From: Euryodendron excelsum
Lineage: Eukaryota; Streptophyta; Magnoliopsida; Ericales; Pentaphylacaceae
Length of the DNA stretch: 64,000 nucleotides
Reading direction: 5' to 3'
NCBI GenBank assembly: GCA_033060915.1
Contig: CM065379.1
Span: 28,264,318 to 28,328,317, forward strand
The position numbers and the translations under genes were made by a program. Shown here piece by piece: positions 13,601 to 24,700 of this stretch; within the stretch, counting starts at the first letter, position 1; every line of letters begins with the position of its first letter. The notes beneath the pieces are model-generated. The model was not told the origin of the DNA. It did not search any database and saw only the letters and a program-made list of their open reading frames with translations.

Positions 13601-15139
13601 TTTTAGGTGACCTAACTCACCTTAATCAAGTTAGGTGGCGACTCCAAACTTTTTCCAAAAGCCCTTTATTCAAATCTATTTTCAATTCAAACATAGTTGC
13701 ACTCATTTTTCTAGGAGGGCGAATTCTAACGAGAGAGTACAGTATTTTTCCTGCTTGTGTGTATTCCTTGAGTGCAAAAAATCTGGGCACGACACTGGTG
13801 TTGACCTGAGTTTTGAGTGTTTTGGTCACTCTGACGGTGTGTGACGAGTTGGTTTCCAAAGGTATTCCATCCTTCGGTAAACGTGTCATGGCTAAAAGGC
13901 GTGTTTAGTCCCGTGATATAGAGATTTTGTTGGCAATTCACAATGTCGACTTGTTTGCGAGTGTTTCCGCCACTCTAACAGTTGCAATGTTTGCGAGTGT
14001 TTTTGTCACTCTGACGATATGCATTCATTCTGAAGACTGTTTGATCTCAGGAAGCTACTAGATGGACTTCTCGTCTAAGGGATCAACTTTCTTGAAAGAT
14101 ATCCTGGATAACGGACATTCTACATTGGCGGGCTAGCAGGTGCCAAAAGTGAGCTGTTTTACCATCTCGAGGACTTGGGTTCGGTCTCGATTGACAGGTT
14201 TGAAGAGACTTATCATTCCGAGTAGTTTTCTCAGTAAACGCGCTAGACTAGATGGACTTACCATACGAGTGATCATCTTTCTCGAAAGACATGCTTGATT
14301 GAGTTTGATTAGTCTGGACTAGAATTGAGGTTTAAATAGGGACTTACCATCTTTAGGAAGACGTGCCAACTGGAATTGGACCGAGCAATGCTGCAAGGGC
14401 ATTTTGGTCATTTTGCCTCTATTGGGCCCGGTGGGCTTGCGAAGCAATTGATTGACTAGATTCAGTCTAAAATCTGGTTTGGCCTTGAATATGTCTATGT
14501 TGGTTTGAATGTGAGTCTAGTCAAATTGGAGATTACCAAGCGGGCAAAAATGGGATGCTTACAAATCCCTTTTTCAAACTTCTATTTCTTGTTTCTTTCC
14601 TCAAAACTCCCCAAAATCTTTTCAAAACTTGCATCATGCATCATCCATCCTGAAAGTAATGACAAAATCCTTTTTCAAAATCTTTTTAAATGGACATAAC
14701 TGGACAATTAGGAAATTGAGATTCAAGTGAGTGAACTATGGGTGATTAGACATGTAGATACCATAAGGGTGGGGTAGGGTGATGATCTTAGCATGTCTTC
14801 CCTACTCATAACCAACTCCAAACCATAGATTTATGGTTCAAAGACAAAAATCATGGTCATTTTTCAAAAGGACATTTTCAAAGGTTGCTAAACAACCCTA
14901 TTTTCTTAAACACCTATCTAGAATACATTTTCAAAACCATTTTCAGAAAACCTAAGTTTGATCTTCGGATTACATTTAGTTTTAGGTGGCCTAACACATC
15001 TTTAACTATGTTTGGTGATGACTTCAATTTCAAACCCCATCGCACTCATCCTTTTAGGAGGGTGAGTTCTACTAGAAAGAGCATCGGGTTTCACTTAAGT
15101 TAAGACCTAGACTCGGGGCAAAATCTGGGGTACGATAAC

Positions 15140-15157
15140 TTGCAACTCAACTTGAGA
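15140..15157 (+). promoter_or_regulatory. Degraded primer-binding site of element A
   Basis: Two bases after the LTR end the sequence reads TTGCAACTCAACTTGAGA. It aligns with the better-kept sites of E (TGGCGACTCCATTGG) and G (TGGCGACTCCACT) with a few transitions. The position and the match identify the tRNA primer site that starts minus-strand DNA synthesis. The tRNA species was not assigned. Confidence 0.7.
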
Positions 15158-16684
15158 CACTCAGAGGGTTAAGCCATTGTCATGTCTCTTCACCTTCACT
15201 CATATTGAATCTCCAATTACTTTGTCCAACTCTATCCATTTTTCAAAATGTTTGAAAAATTCAAAGTCAAACTTCATTTTCAAAATTTGTTCAAGTGTCA
15301 TCACTTGCATCCATTTTACATATTGTGCTCTTGCATTGCTTTATTGTTCCATCATATCTTGCATTGGGTTTTTTTGTAAAGGTACTAACTATGTACATTT
15401 CTTTTGTAGGGGGACCCTGGTTCACAATTGTTTATGTCATATTAACTGACATGCATACAATGAATGAACAGGATGGATGTGTGTTGTTGGATCCTTTTCT
15501 CCACTTTCAAAAAATTTACACATACTTGGTGCGTTCACTTGTATTTGTATCTTTGCATAATTACCTGGTTACTACCCTTGTAGTTCGAAGGGGGAACAGT
15601 GTATTGGTTGTCAGCAAATGCCGGTTGGTTTATCGTCTAATGGTCTCTTAATAGTTCCCCTGCTCAAATTAGTAACCCATAATGGCACCACCTTGGGGAG
15701 TGGGCCTAGGTTTGAAAATTTGGGAACCGAGTATTTTAGGAAGCATTAGTAACCCCTAACTCATGCTCATATACCACCCTATATATAGTCGAAGCTCTTT
15801 CAGATTTAAGACACACGTGTCAATTTCAAAACCAAGGAGGAAAGGGCAACCACTTTACTTTTCTTTACTTTCTGTCCAGTTTAAATACTTAATTCTTGTC
15901 GTTATATTATCTGTACATTTTCATTGCTTTTACACATGCATTCATATTCATCTCAAGATAAGAGTTTCAAAGTAACTCAAGTCACTGCCTTTTCATGCAT
16001 ATGGTTAACCTTTAGAGAAAGGCCCAAAGCCAATCTTGCTCACTCAAAGCCTACCCAAACTCCTAAGGGTTTTTTCATAACATTAAGGACTCATGGTATG
16101 CATCAAATGGAGTTTCATAAAGAGGGGCCCCAATCCCTCTGTGCTTATGGAGATAGGGATACCAAGAAGATAAGGGGGCAATCGAGAAGCAATGTCACTC
16201 AACGACCTCCAGACATCAAGCACGAAGAAGGTAAATCCAAAGACTGAAGAGTAGTTTAGGAATTCAAATGTAAAAGTAGATAGGCTAAAAGTCCCGAAGA
16301 AAGTGTCCCCCGTCCCCTTCAAATGTACTTTGAATTCCATGTAGAAAAAAAAGAAGAATCAAATGCAATAAAATTGTCCTTCCTACTTTCATCGAATGAA
16401 TGCATGAATATGTGAATGAATAAATGAATAGGCTCACACAGGTATAGTATTACATACAAGGGCAATCTCCTATCTCCAAAAGTGAGCCAACATATCATGC
16501 TTAGTCCCCTTCAAAGAGTGAGGGATCCCCTAAGGCATGCATTGCATAAGAACTTTCAAACCAAGGCACTAAATTCTCTTTTGTTTCGTGTCTTCCTTCC
16601 TCTCCCCCATCTCCTAAGGCCAAGAAAGCTAGAGGTTGAAGCAAGGACAAAAAGGAAGTCTTCTAAAAATCACTGATTTACTAC

Positions 16685-17090
16685 TGCTATCATGTGCATT
16701 CATCGATATCCATTCCAAGATAAGAGTTCCAATAAACTTGAGTCATTGCATTCTCATGCATGCAATCAATTGTAGAGAGAAAGGGACAATCCAATCTCAT
16801 ACTAATCAAACCTACCTGAACTCCTAAGGCTTTCCCCAACCCTAAAGATTCATGGCATGCATCGAACCATATCTCAAAAGAAGCTCAAATCTATCTCTGT
16901 CTATGGTGGTGGGATTGCCTAAACAAATAAACATCAATAGGCTCATGCCAAAGAGGTATTGTATTGCATACAAGGGCAAAACCCTACCTCCAAAATGGAC
17001 TTGGTATCATGCCTAGATTCCCTCAAAGGAGGGACCTCCATAGGACTTAAATTGCATAAAACCTCTAACTTCATATGCCAACTGCATTTT
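16685..17090 (+). repeat. Partial second copy of the leader
   Basis: The order of blocks seen at about 15940-16560 (cattca...ccaagataagagtt, then cctaaggctt, then catacaagggcaa, then atcatgc) recurs at 16685-17090 with internal deletions. It is a diverged segmental duplication inside the leader of A. Confidence 0.65.
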
Positions 17091-17273
17091 ATTTTTCTTT
17101 TTCTAGGTCAAAGAGCACAACTGAATTCATGAAATTCCTCCAGCATCCCACTTGATTCATATAAGGATGAGCCAGCTATTGGAAGAAGCCTGACTTATAT
17201 TGAAGAGTAAGAAGAACTGGCCATCTATCTGCAAGAAGATACCTCTAACCAACTACTTATATGCTATGTTGCG

Positions 17274-17579
17274 GCAATCACCATCCATGTGAAAGAGGAC
17301 TTCACCATTTGCCAAGTTCCATCAGTCCCATGCATTGCCACAGTAGAACCCTCCAACTTCTAAGCTTTCAAGCTCATGTCAACCGCCTAAAAAGATTTGG
17401 CCCATTCTAGTCACTTGGCAATTGAGAAAATGGTTGTTAACCACCTCAGTAGTAGAGGTTCCCAACTTGGGAAAGGAGTAGGGGCACAACTACAGGGTGA
17501 TCTTCATCTAAAAGAATTCAACGGTCAGTATCATACCCGTAGGATGGGATATTGTCCCCCACCAAAAGAGACTAAGTAA
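17274..17579 (+). pseudogene. pol relic: G-patch-like linker region
   Basis: One plus-strand frame runs through 17274-17579 with two internal stops. It contains the phrase IHVKEDFTICQVPSVPC and then a glycine-rich piece with LGKGVGAQLQG and RRMGYCPPPKE. Polyproteins of Tat/Ogre-type Ty3/gypsy elements have a comparable stretch between protease and reverse transcriptase, with an LGKGLG..QG core that resembles a G-patch. That family link is from memory and not checked by search. No protease or reverse transcriptase motif was found beside it. It is read in the same direction as the integrase relic downstream, so both belong to element A. Confidence 0.5.
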
Positions 17580-18041
17580 AAAGGTCGACCTAAAATCCAA
17601 CCGTTAAGTAGCAGACAATAGATCAACAATCTACCATCATTAACAACAAATCTGTTCAAATCCTAGAAGAGTCACTAGCAAGCTTGTTCCATAACGAAGA
17701 TGTCTCAGTCCTGGACACTGATCCTCTAACATCAGTTTACCTTACTCAAGGTTCCATATATCTAGTTGCATCACATAAGGAGAGGGTCAACTGGACCGCC
17801 TCTCCTATTCCTAAGCCTTGAAGGCCCTAGTAAAGCCTACAAGAGGAATCCCTCGATATTAACCTATTAACATACTTTATCGAATATCAAGTATATAACG
17901 GCTAATCTGAAATAATTGACTCTTGATCATGAAATGCTTTCCTTGTCATGCTAAAATATTTTTCAAAAAAATGAAACTTGTAAGGTATCCAAAGGTTGGC
18001 ATCTTTTGACCCTAAAGACTTCCATAGGTCTTTTATAGATT
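17580..18041 (+). other. Degenerate pol region of element A
   Basis: Between the G-patch-like relic and the integrase piece no frame of useful length is seen. By position, reverse transcriptase, RNase H and the integrase N-terminus should lie here, but only about 460 bp remain, so most of pol is deleted. Confidence 0.45.
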
Positions 18042-18724
18042 CGGCCTCCCTGAGTCCATCACAACAGATAATACAGACAACCTTAACCATAATGGCAAAG
18101 CTTTGCCAAACTTTCAAGATGAATCCCCACAACTTGGCAAGCTACTGTCCACAAACAAATGGGGCCATCAAAGAAGCAGAACAAAAAAATGTCAAGAGAA
18201 TCTCTCGTAGGAAAAGTGATAACCATAAGAATTGGCATGAACAACTACCCTTTGCATTGATGACATATAGAACCTCAGTCAGAATCTCAGCTAGGGCATC
18301 GCCATTGTCATTGGCCTAAAGCAACGAGGAAGTCCTACCAATCGAAGTAGAAATCCCCTCTCTCCAAGTGCTCATGGAAATTCATCTCACTAAAGCAGAT
18401 TGGATCAAAGATAGGTATAAACAACTTTGCCTTCTAGATGAAAAGAGAATGTAAGGCATCTACCATGCCCAATGCTATCAAAGACACATCACCAAATCCT
18501 TCAATAGGAAAGTCAAGCCCTGCCAGTTCAAGCAAGGAGATCTTGTTCTTAAAAAGATATTTCAAATCCAGTAGAAAGCCAAATGCAAGTTCGCCATCAA
18601 CTATGAAGGCCCATTCCTGGTTCACAAAGTCATGATAGGAAGAGCATTGGTCCTAACAGAGACGGACGGAGAAATATTCCTAGCACTCATCAACTCGAGT
18701 TATGTAAAGTACTACTATGCGTAA
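18042..18724 (+). pseudogene. Ty3/gypsy integrase, C-terminal half (pol relic)
   Basis: A single plus-strand frame covers the end of the integrase catalytic core and the C-terminal domain. Recognisable blocks in order are LCQTFKMNPHNLASYCPQTNG, HEQLPFALMTYRTS, LPIEVEIPSL, GDLVLKKI, YEGPF and a terminal KYYYA before TAA at 18722-18724. In intact members of this group the integrase inserts the cDNA into the genome. Three in-frame stops interrupt the frame (18317-18319 and two further on), but I saw no frameshift. The core aspartates upstream are not recognisable. It closes the pol of element A, and LTR D begins nine bases after its stop codon. This is the only integrase seen in the window. Confidence 0.85.
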
Positions 18725-18733
18725 TCGAAAACT

Positions 18734-21700
18734 TGTTGTGCCCAGATTTTTTGCACTCAAAAAATACACACACAAGCAGGAAAAATACTGTACTTTCTCG
18801 TTAGAACTCATCCTCCTAGTAGAATGAGTGCGACTAGGTTTGAATTGAAAACTAATTTGAATAAAGTGCTTTCAGAAAATAATTTGGAGTCACCACCTAA
18901 CTTGATTAAAGTGAGTTAGGTCACCTAAAAACTAAGCACAATCCGAATATTACACTTAGGGTTTTTGAAAAATGTTTTGGAAAACTTCCTCAAGAGAGGG
19001 TTTTTTTTTTTTTTTTTTTAAGAAAACGGGTTGTTTGGCAACCTTTGGAAAAATGTAAGCACTTTTTGAAAATAACTCCATTTGGTCTTTCAAAACAGTG
19101 ATCTAAGTTCAGAGGTTGGTAACGTATAGGGAAGACGCACTAAGCCATCACCCTACCCCACCCTTATGGTACCTACATGTTTATTCACCCTAGATTCAAC
19201 CATTAGAGTCTTTAACTAATAAATGTCCAAAACTATCCACTTTTGAAAAGAACTTTTAGAAAGAAGTTTAACTTGATGCATGATATGTAAGTGCAAGAAA
19301 AGACTTTGAATTTTGAAAATAGATTTGAAAAGAAGAATTGAAGTTTGAAATTGAAAATAAAGTTTTGGAAATTGAAATTGAAGATTTGAAAATAGATTTT
19401 TGCAATTAGAAACTTGAAATAGATTATGGAATTGGAAGTTTAAAAATAAGGTTATGAAATTGGAGATTTGAAAAAAAAGGTTATGACCGTACCTATGAGG
19501 GTTGCCTACGTATCGCTTTTGAGGAATCATGCCAGTCGTAGTTCAGACAAAAGTTTGATAAAAAATAGAAGGTTTGATTTAAAAAAGAGATTTTTATTTG
19601 AAGAAGGGTTTGATTTAAACTTAGAATAGAAGATTTGAAATTGGAATATGGAATCAAAAAGATTGGACTTTGATTTGGAAAGATAGAGATTTAAGAAACC
19701 TAGACTTAAGAAAGATAGGATTTAGGAGGGACATAAGATTAAGAAAGATTTGACTTGACTTGTAAGGGTTTTAGAAAAGATTTGACTCAAATGTTGGACT
19801 TGGAAGATTAGGGAAAGATTGGATTTAGGAAATGTTCAAATTAGGAAAGTTTCAAAATAGGACAGTTTGATTTTGGGAAAGTTTCATTTTAGGAAAGTTT
19901 TATTTTAGGAAAGTTTTCAATTCAGGAAAGTTTAAAATATGAACGGTTTTGAAATTGGAAAGTTTTGAATTTAGAAAGTTTGATTTAGAAAGTTTTGGAT
20001 TTGAAAAGTTTAGAATTTTAGAAAGATTCAAAATTTGAGTTTTAAAAATACTTGAAATTAGGAAATGTTTGAGTTTAGGAAAGATTTGAAAATTTAGATT
20101 TGGAAAGTTGAGATTTGGAAAGGTATGGAATTGAAAGGATGAAGATTAGGAAAGGTTTGGATTACGAAAGATTGAGATTCCAATTTCGTAAAAAAAAAGA
20201 TTGGGTTTCATTTCTAAAAAGAAATTATTTGATTTTGTTTCTAAAAACAGAGGATTGGATCTAGTTTCCTAAATGGGAGAATGAATTTGATTTCCTAAAC
20301 AGAGGGTCTGATTTGGCATGGAATTAGAAAGATGAAGTTTTGGAAATCCTAGATTTTGGGATAGAAAATTGGATTTGGAAATATATGATTTTGATGTAGA
20401 AATAGGATTTGGAAACCTAAAGTTTGACGCCAAACTAACAAATTAGAAAATATATTTTTAGAAAGAAAATTAGGGTTTCCTAACCATGGTTCTAGGGTTT
20501 AACTTGGACTCCATGAAAAGGGATTTTGGAAAGTAAAACTTTTGGAAAGAAAGATTTTTGGAAGAAGATCTTAGAAAGGAGTTTTTAGAAAGTAAACTTG
20601 AAAAGAGAGTTTTCCGAAAGGATTTTTAGAAAGAGTTTTTTAGGAAGAAAACTTAATGAGCTTTTTGGAAAGGGGTTTGAAAAGATGTTTTGGAAAAATA
20701 GATTTTTTTAAGGGAGTTTTTAGAAAGCAATTTTTTAGAAAGCAATCTTAGTGAGAAGATTAGAAAGAGTTTTTAGAAAATATATTGGACCGAGATTTTA
20801 GAAAGTAGATTTGAAAAGAGATTTTGGAGATGATTTAAAAGATGAGGTTTTGGAATGTAAGTTTGAGAAAACAATTCGGAAAGGAATTCGGATGTGGACT
20901 TTTGCAAGCTTCTAAAAATATCTCACTTTCTTAAAATGATTCGAACCATAAGAAGATTAGAACCATTCTAGGATTGTCGTTTTGAAAACAACAAGGATTT
21001 GAAAATATAGACCATATTGGTCACTTTAAATGTAACACTTTCCTAAAGCAACCCTAACCATGGAAAGGCTAGAATCACCTTCAGATTGTGATTTCGAAAA
21101 TAAGTTTTGAAGAAGAAAATTTAAATGCAAGTTTTGAAAGCAAGTTTTGGAGAGATGGATGATCATGATATGCACAATGGAAATTGGGTTGTGAACATAC
21201 AAGGTTAAAGGCATCACCACATAATCAAGGGGACTAAACCCACATGATCTCCATTTAGACTAAGAGAAAGCCACCAACACAGTGACTTTCAATAGCCTAA
21301 TCCTACACATGAATCGGGGAGTCCCTTATTTCAAACATGCAAGAATGGGGGGGGTAGAAGATGAGCGATTAAAATAGAAGAAAACCCAAGTGGGTTAGGA
21401 GAGAGAAGAGAGAGGGGGGAATTACGTAAATGTAAATAGGAAACCTACCTTGCATCTTCTTCTATTTTCTTTGCTTTATTCACTTTGTTTTTCTTGCTTT
21501 ACTTCTCTGATCTTCAAGAGCTTTTACGTTGCAGCACTTCAAGTCTTCAATGGAGGCTTTAGAGGCTAGTATATAAGTGTATAAAGGCTAGGGTTTGTAT
21601 ATGGAGGCTAGGGTTTGAAGAACCTAAAGGGAAGTAGGGTTTGGAAGGACTTTGAGCTCTGAATATCAAAGAGCAGAGTTTTTAGACCGAGTTTGCGAAC

Positions 21701-23240
21701 CCTTTTCACGCTGGAGGAGGCTTTGTATTTATAGACAGAAGATTGACCTAGTGCTTATTGCAGTGGCACCAGCCACTTAGGAAATTTTTAAGGTTGGCAA
21801 GCAACGTATCTTCAGAAGATTTGAGTGCCTATACTAGTGACTACCATGCAATTTTTAGCTTGGCTCCACTAGGAGTGACTCCGGAGAGTTTGGGAATGGT
21901 TTAAAGGGGCGGGAATGGCCCGGAGGGCCAGAAAGGGATAGGAACCCTTAGAATAGTGTCTCGGGGGTAATAGACTTGAAAAATGATGACAGAACGTGTT
22001 TGAAGGGTTGATCGGGCCATTAGGGGCAAAACTGTCAATGGAAATATCTCGAAAGAAGAGTCGAGGTTTGGAAACATTACCTGGAATGTTTCAGGAGGTT
22101 ACCGGTTTGATATCCAGAGCCGGTGTGGTTGGAAAAGGCGACCGGCCCACTAGGGGTAAAATGGTCATTTTACATCGGGCTTGCCGGAACTAACTCGGAA
22201 TGACCCAGAAATGTATCAGAAGGATAAGGATACTACCAGAAGCATCCCTAGGAGGTTACCAATTTGATACCCAAAGCCAGTGTGGTTCTCGGAGCGCTCG
22301 GATGCCTAAGGGCAAAATAGTCATTTTCATTAGAGAGTCTCGGAATTGGCCCGAAACTAACTGGAAGGCACCTAATTATGCCGGATTGTCTCTAAGACAA
22401 TCCTAGATGGGTGGACTTACAGTTTTGAGGACTTAGGTAACTTTTCAATAAACGTGCTGGAAATGGCCTTAGGGGCAGTTTGGTCATTTTTCACAGGGGT
22501 AGGCTAGCAGGCACTAGTGTTTACCTGTGTTTTGAGTGTTTCCATCACTCTAATGGCGGTCCCATGACATAGGGGTTGGTTGGCAATTCCCAATGTCGAC
22601 CTATTTACGAGAGTTTTTGCCACTCTAGTGGTTGCGATGTTTACGAGTACTTCCGTTACTCTAACGGTTCACAATCATTCCAGAGATTGTCTGATCTCGG
22701 GAAGTTGCTAGGTGGACTTATTGCCTCAAGAATCAACTTTCTCGAAAGGCATGCCGAAACGAACATTCTTCATTGGCGGGCTAGCAAGCACCAGAGGTGG
22801 ACCGTTCTAGCATCTCGGGGACTTAGGGTCTCGTCCCGATCGACGGGTTTGAAGGGACTAACCGTTCCGAAGAGTTCTCTCGAAAAACATGTCAGATAGG
22901 ATGGACTTACCACCTTGAGGAATCAACTTTCTCGAAAGGTGTGTCAGATTTAATTAGAATTGAAATTGAAATTGGACTGGAATTAGATTTGAACTGGAAT
23001 TGAGTTTGAAAAGGGGACTTATCATCTTCGAGAATACGTGCCCACTGGAATTGGACCGAACAATGCCCGAATGGCACTTTGGTCATTTTTCCTCTATTGG
23101 GCCCAATGGGTCCGCGAAGCAATCGATTGACTAGATTATATCTGGAAAATTGATTTAAACTTGGAATGCATCGATATCAACTTGAATACAAGTCTGGACG
23201 GACTGGAGACTGCCGAGCAGACAAAAATGGGGTGCTTACA
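18734..23240 (-). mobile_element. LTR D: 3' LTR of the D/E element, or solo LTR
   Basis: A complete 4507 bp family LTR, reading on the minus strand from TGTAAGCACCCCATTTTTGT at 23240 to CTGGGCACAACA at 18734. It is preceded by AAACT (18729-18733). AAACT also follows it directly (23241-23245) and follows LTR E (30698-30702). Two readings are possible: a solo LTR, or the 3' LTR paired with E. It shares with E a deletion in U3, near 22560, of a block that starts GTGTGACGAGTTGG in LTR B, and other subfamily features; this favours the pair. The lack of a polypurine tract at its right border favours a solo LTR. A run of 19 T lies at 19001-19019. Confidence 0.88.
21726..21734 (-). promoter_or_regulatory. 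TATA box of LTR D
   Basis: The minus strand reads CTATAAATA about 1.5 kb from the LTR start, as in LTRs C, E, G and J. Confidence 0.65.
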
Positions 23241-24700
23241 AAACTTTGACAGAGTAATGATAGCAATGATATAAAAGAAGAGAGGCCCTTAATTCCTCTA
23301 CCATATAACTAAAAGCATCCCCTTACAAAACCCTATTGAGCCGATTATTTTCCTTCAAAAAACCTGATCTAGTGATTACTGCCTATAATGGGTCAAAGCA
23401 AAGTAAAAAAGGAAAAAGAAAAATACAGAGCGAATATAGGCCAGAGAAGAGAAAGGCAATCCCGAATCTCTTCATTGCTTAAAAGATGAAAGTTAGCATT
23501 ATAGCAGAGAGAATACTGAGCTTCATGGGAATGAAAGAAAATAATCATAAATAGCATGATCTTGAGGACACAGTGAAAACCCAAAAGGGTGATGTGGGTA
23601 AAAAGGTGAGGCATGGCAAGATATAAAGACTGTTGACCTAGTGAAAATTTACAAGAACACCATAGTAAAAAAGTAACAGATCTAGGATCATTAAAGAAAT
23701 AATAATTCAAAAGAGACAAGATGCGATTGAATCCAAGAGAGAGATGATCTATCAAAGGAAACACAAGTTTGAGGGTATGTTTAAATCAAAAAAATAGAAA
23801 GGGAGAGTGAAAACTTAACGAAAGCAACAGGGGGAATAGATTGAGTAGCAATGGAAAAAAGAGAAAGGGAGAGTTGAGCTATCAAAGGTGATTATAGGTC
23901 TTAACAACCAAGTAAAAGAAAAATATTTTAAGCATTTATCCCTTCCTTTCAAATACCCCATAACCTAGCCCAGATTATAATCTAAAATAAAGACCTTTTG
24001 GATCAGTCATTGCTATTATTGCTCTTGAAAGGAAGACAATTACACTAGAAAATGCTCCATCCAACAAAACAAATTCTGAAAAAACAACTTCTATCCCAAC
24101 TTAGTTCAAAAGCAGCATCAACTACATCATGCAACAGTAGTTTCCAACTTCAATCATTCCTTCGATTATAAACACACAACGCTCATGTTCTCATGCAGCA
24201 AAGAATCATCATCATTAGCATCAACAAGAGAAATCAAGATAAAAGTATAGCCTAAGGACAAAGTGAAAACTCCCTTGGGCACTATGTGTAAAATAGTAGG
24301 TTCATGGCAAGATACAAAACTACCTATGCAATGAAAAACCAAAAATGGACGCTGACGTGCAAAAATGATAGAATCGGCATCCATGGAAACTCACACGGGT
24401 GTGGGTGGCTAAAATGCTTAAATAAAAGAAAAAAATATTCCCTCGATCAGTAAGGTTTCAATGGTTAGGTTCATGTTAGGTTGATAAGATTGTATGGTTA
24501 GGAGGGATGGTCATAATATTTGGGTTCTTTTAGGATATAAGTTGTCCCTCTTAGAATTGCAACAGATGGGTCATGCGGGGTGTCTCTGCTAAGATTCTTG
24601 CTTTCCAGTGGTATACTCTATTGAAGCTTGTGAATCATAGCCTTCACTAGTACGGAGGATGTTGAACTAGTGTCCATTTTCCTTTCCTATAAAGATGAAA
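23241..24700. other. Internal or captured sequence of unknown origin
   Basis: This 1.46 kb has no counterpart elsewhere in the window and no gag, pol or PMD motif. On the minus strand a 123-codon frame (23393-23764) and a 72-codon frame (24166-24384) are open, both hydrophobic and without recognised domain. They overlap two diverged copies of one segment (see the repeat at 23495-24345). It could be spacer of the D/E element, part of element A beyond its integrase, or a captured host fragment. Confidence 0.4.
23495..24345. repeat. Two diverged copies of a segment of about 190 bp
   Basis: Segments near 23495-23690 and 24180-24345 share a series of blocks: a 'ctcatg' region, then 'gtgaaaac', then 'atgtg.gtaaaa', then 'catggcaagata'. 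They are direct repeats about 660 bp apart with clear divergence, so an old duplication. Confidence 0.5.

Larger units (their letters stand above)
8943..13794 (+). mobile_element. Solo LTR C, inserted in LTR B
   Basis: A complete family LTR of 4852 bp, from TGTAAGCACCCCATTTTTTA to ATCTGGGCACGACA. It is flanked by the 5 bp duplication CTGGT at 8938-8942 and 13795-13799. The sequence of LTR B reads straight through when C and one CTGGT are removed. Both termini are well kept, and it carries a clean TATA box, so it is one of the youngest insertions. No internal region is attached, so it is a solo LTR. It gives the best reference copy of the family LTR in this window. Confidence 0.95.
5121..14563 (-). 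mobile_element. Solo LTR B, inserted in LTR A and itself split by LTR C
   Basis: Reading on the minus strand it starts TGTAAGCATCCCATTTTTGC at 14563 and ends at 5121 with a mutated terminus (TATCACGCTTCG on the plus strand). It is flanked by a perfect 5 bp target-site duplication, AATCC, at 5116-5120 and 14564-14568. LTR A sequence continues on both sides. Without the nested LTR C and its duplication the length is about 4.59 kb. No internal region accompanies it, so it is a solo LTR left by recombination between the two LTRs of a full element. Confidence 0.93.
1739..15137 (+). mobile_element. 5' LTR of element A, interrupted by nested solo LTRs
   Basis: The LTR opens with TGTAATCACCCCATTTTTGC, the family start with one change, and closes at 15137 with CTGGGGTACGATA, a decayed form of CTGGGCACGACA. 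Its own sequence is 1739-5120 plus 14569-15137, about 3.95 kb; the rest is solo LTR B with a duplicated AATCC. The right end is followed by a degraded primer-binding site and the leader, which makes this the 5' LTR of a plus-strand element. It is the most diverged LTR of the window, has lost a clear TATA box, and is therefore probably the oldest. The bases on its left (GAAAG) have no partner here because its 3' LTR is not in the window. Confidence 0.85.
15138..17095 (+). mobile_element. Untranslated leader of element A
   Basis: This corresponds block by block, in opposite orientation, to the leaders at 24700-26174, 35811-37427 and 43871-45392. Landmarks are the 'gataatggcaccacc'-type block near 15680, the 'ggggccccaatccctc' block near 16124, and the 'gagccaa...catgc' block near 16480. 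No conserved reading frame is visible. The end near 17095 lacks the gag start seen after the G leader, so gag has been lost or has decayed beyond recognition. Confidence 0.75.

Noticed and set aside
1739..15137. LTR A as a solo LTR
   Set aside because: Flanking bases GAAAG and ACTTG do not match, and the right side is a primer-binding site and leader, so it is a 5' LTR.
15177..15651. Overlapping frames of 90 and 118 codons in the leader of A
   Set aside because: The homologous leaders of E, G and H do not keep these frames, so they are chance openings.
23393..23764. 123-codon minus-strand frame as a membrane or F-box-type protein
   Set aside because: It is hydrophobic but has no recognisable motif. 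The evidence is too thin for a gene call, so it is mentioned only under the unexplained insert.
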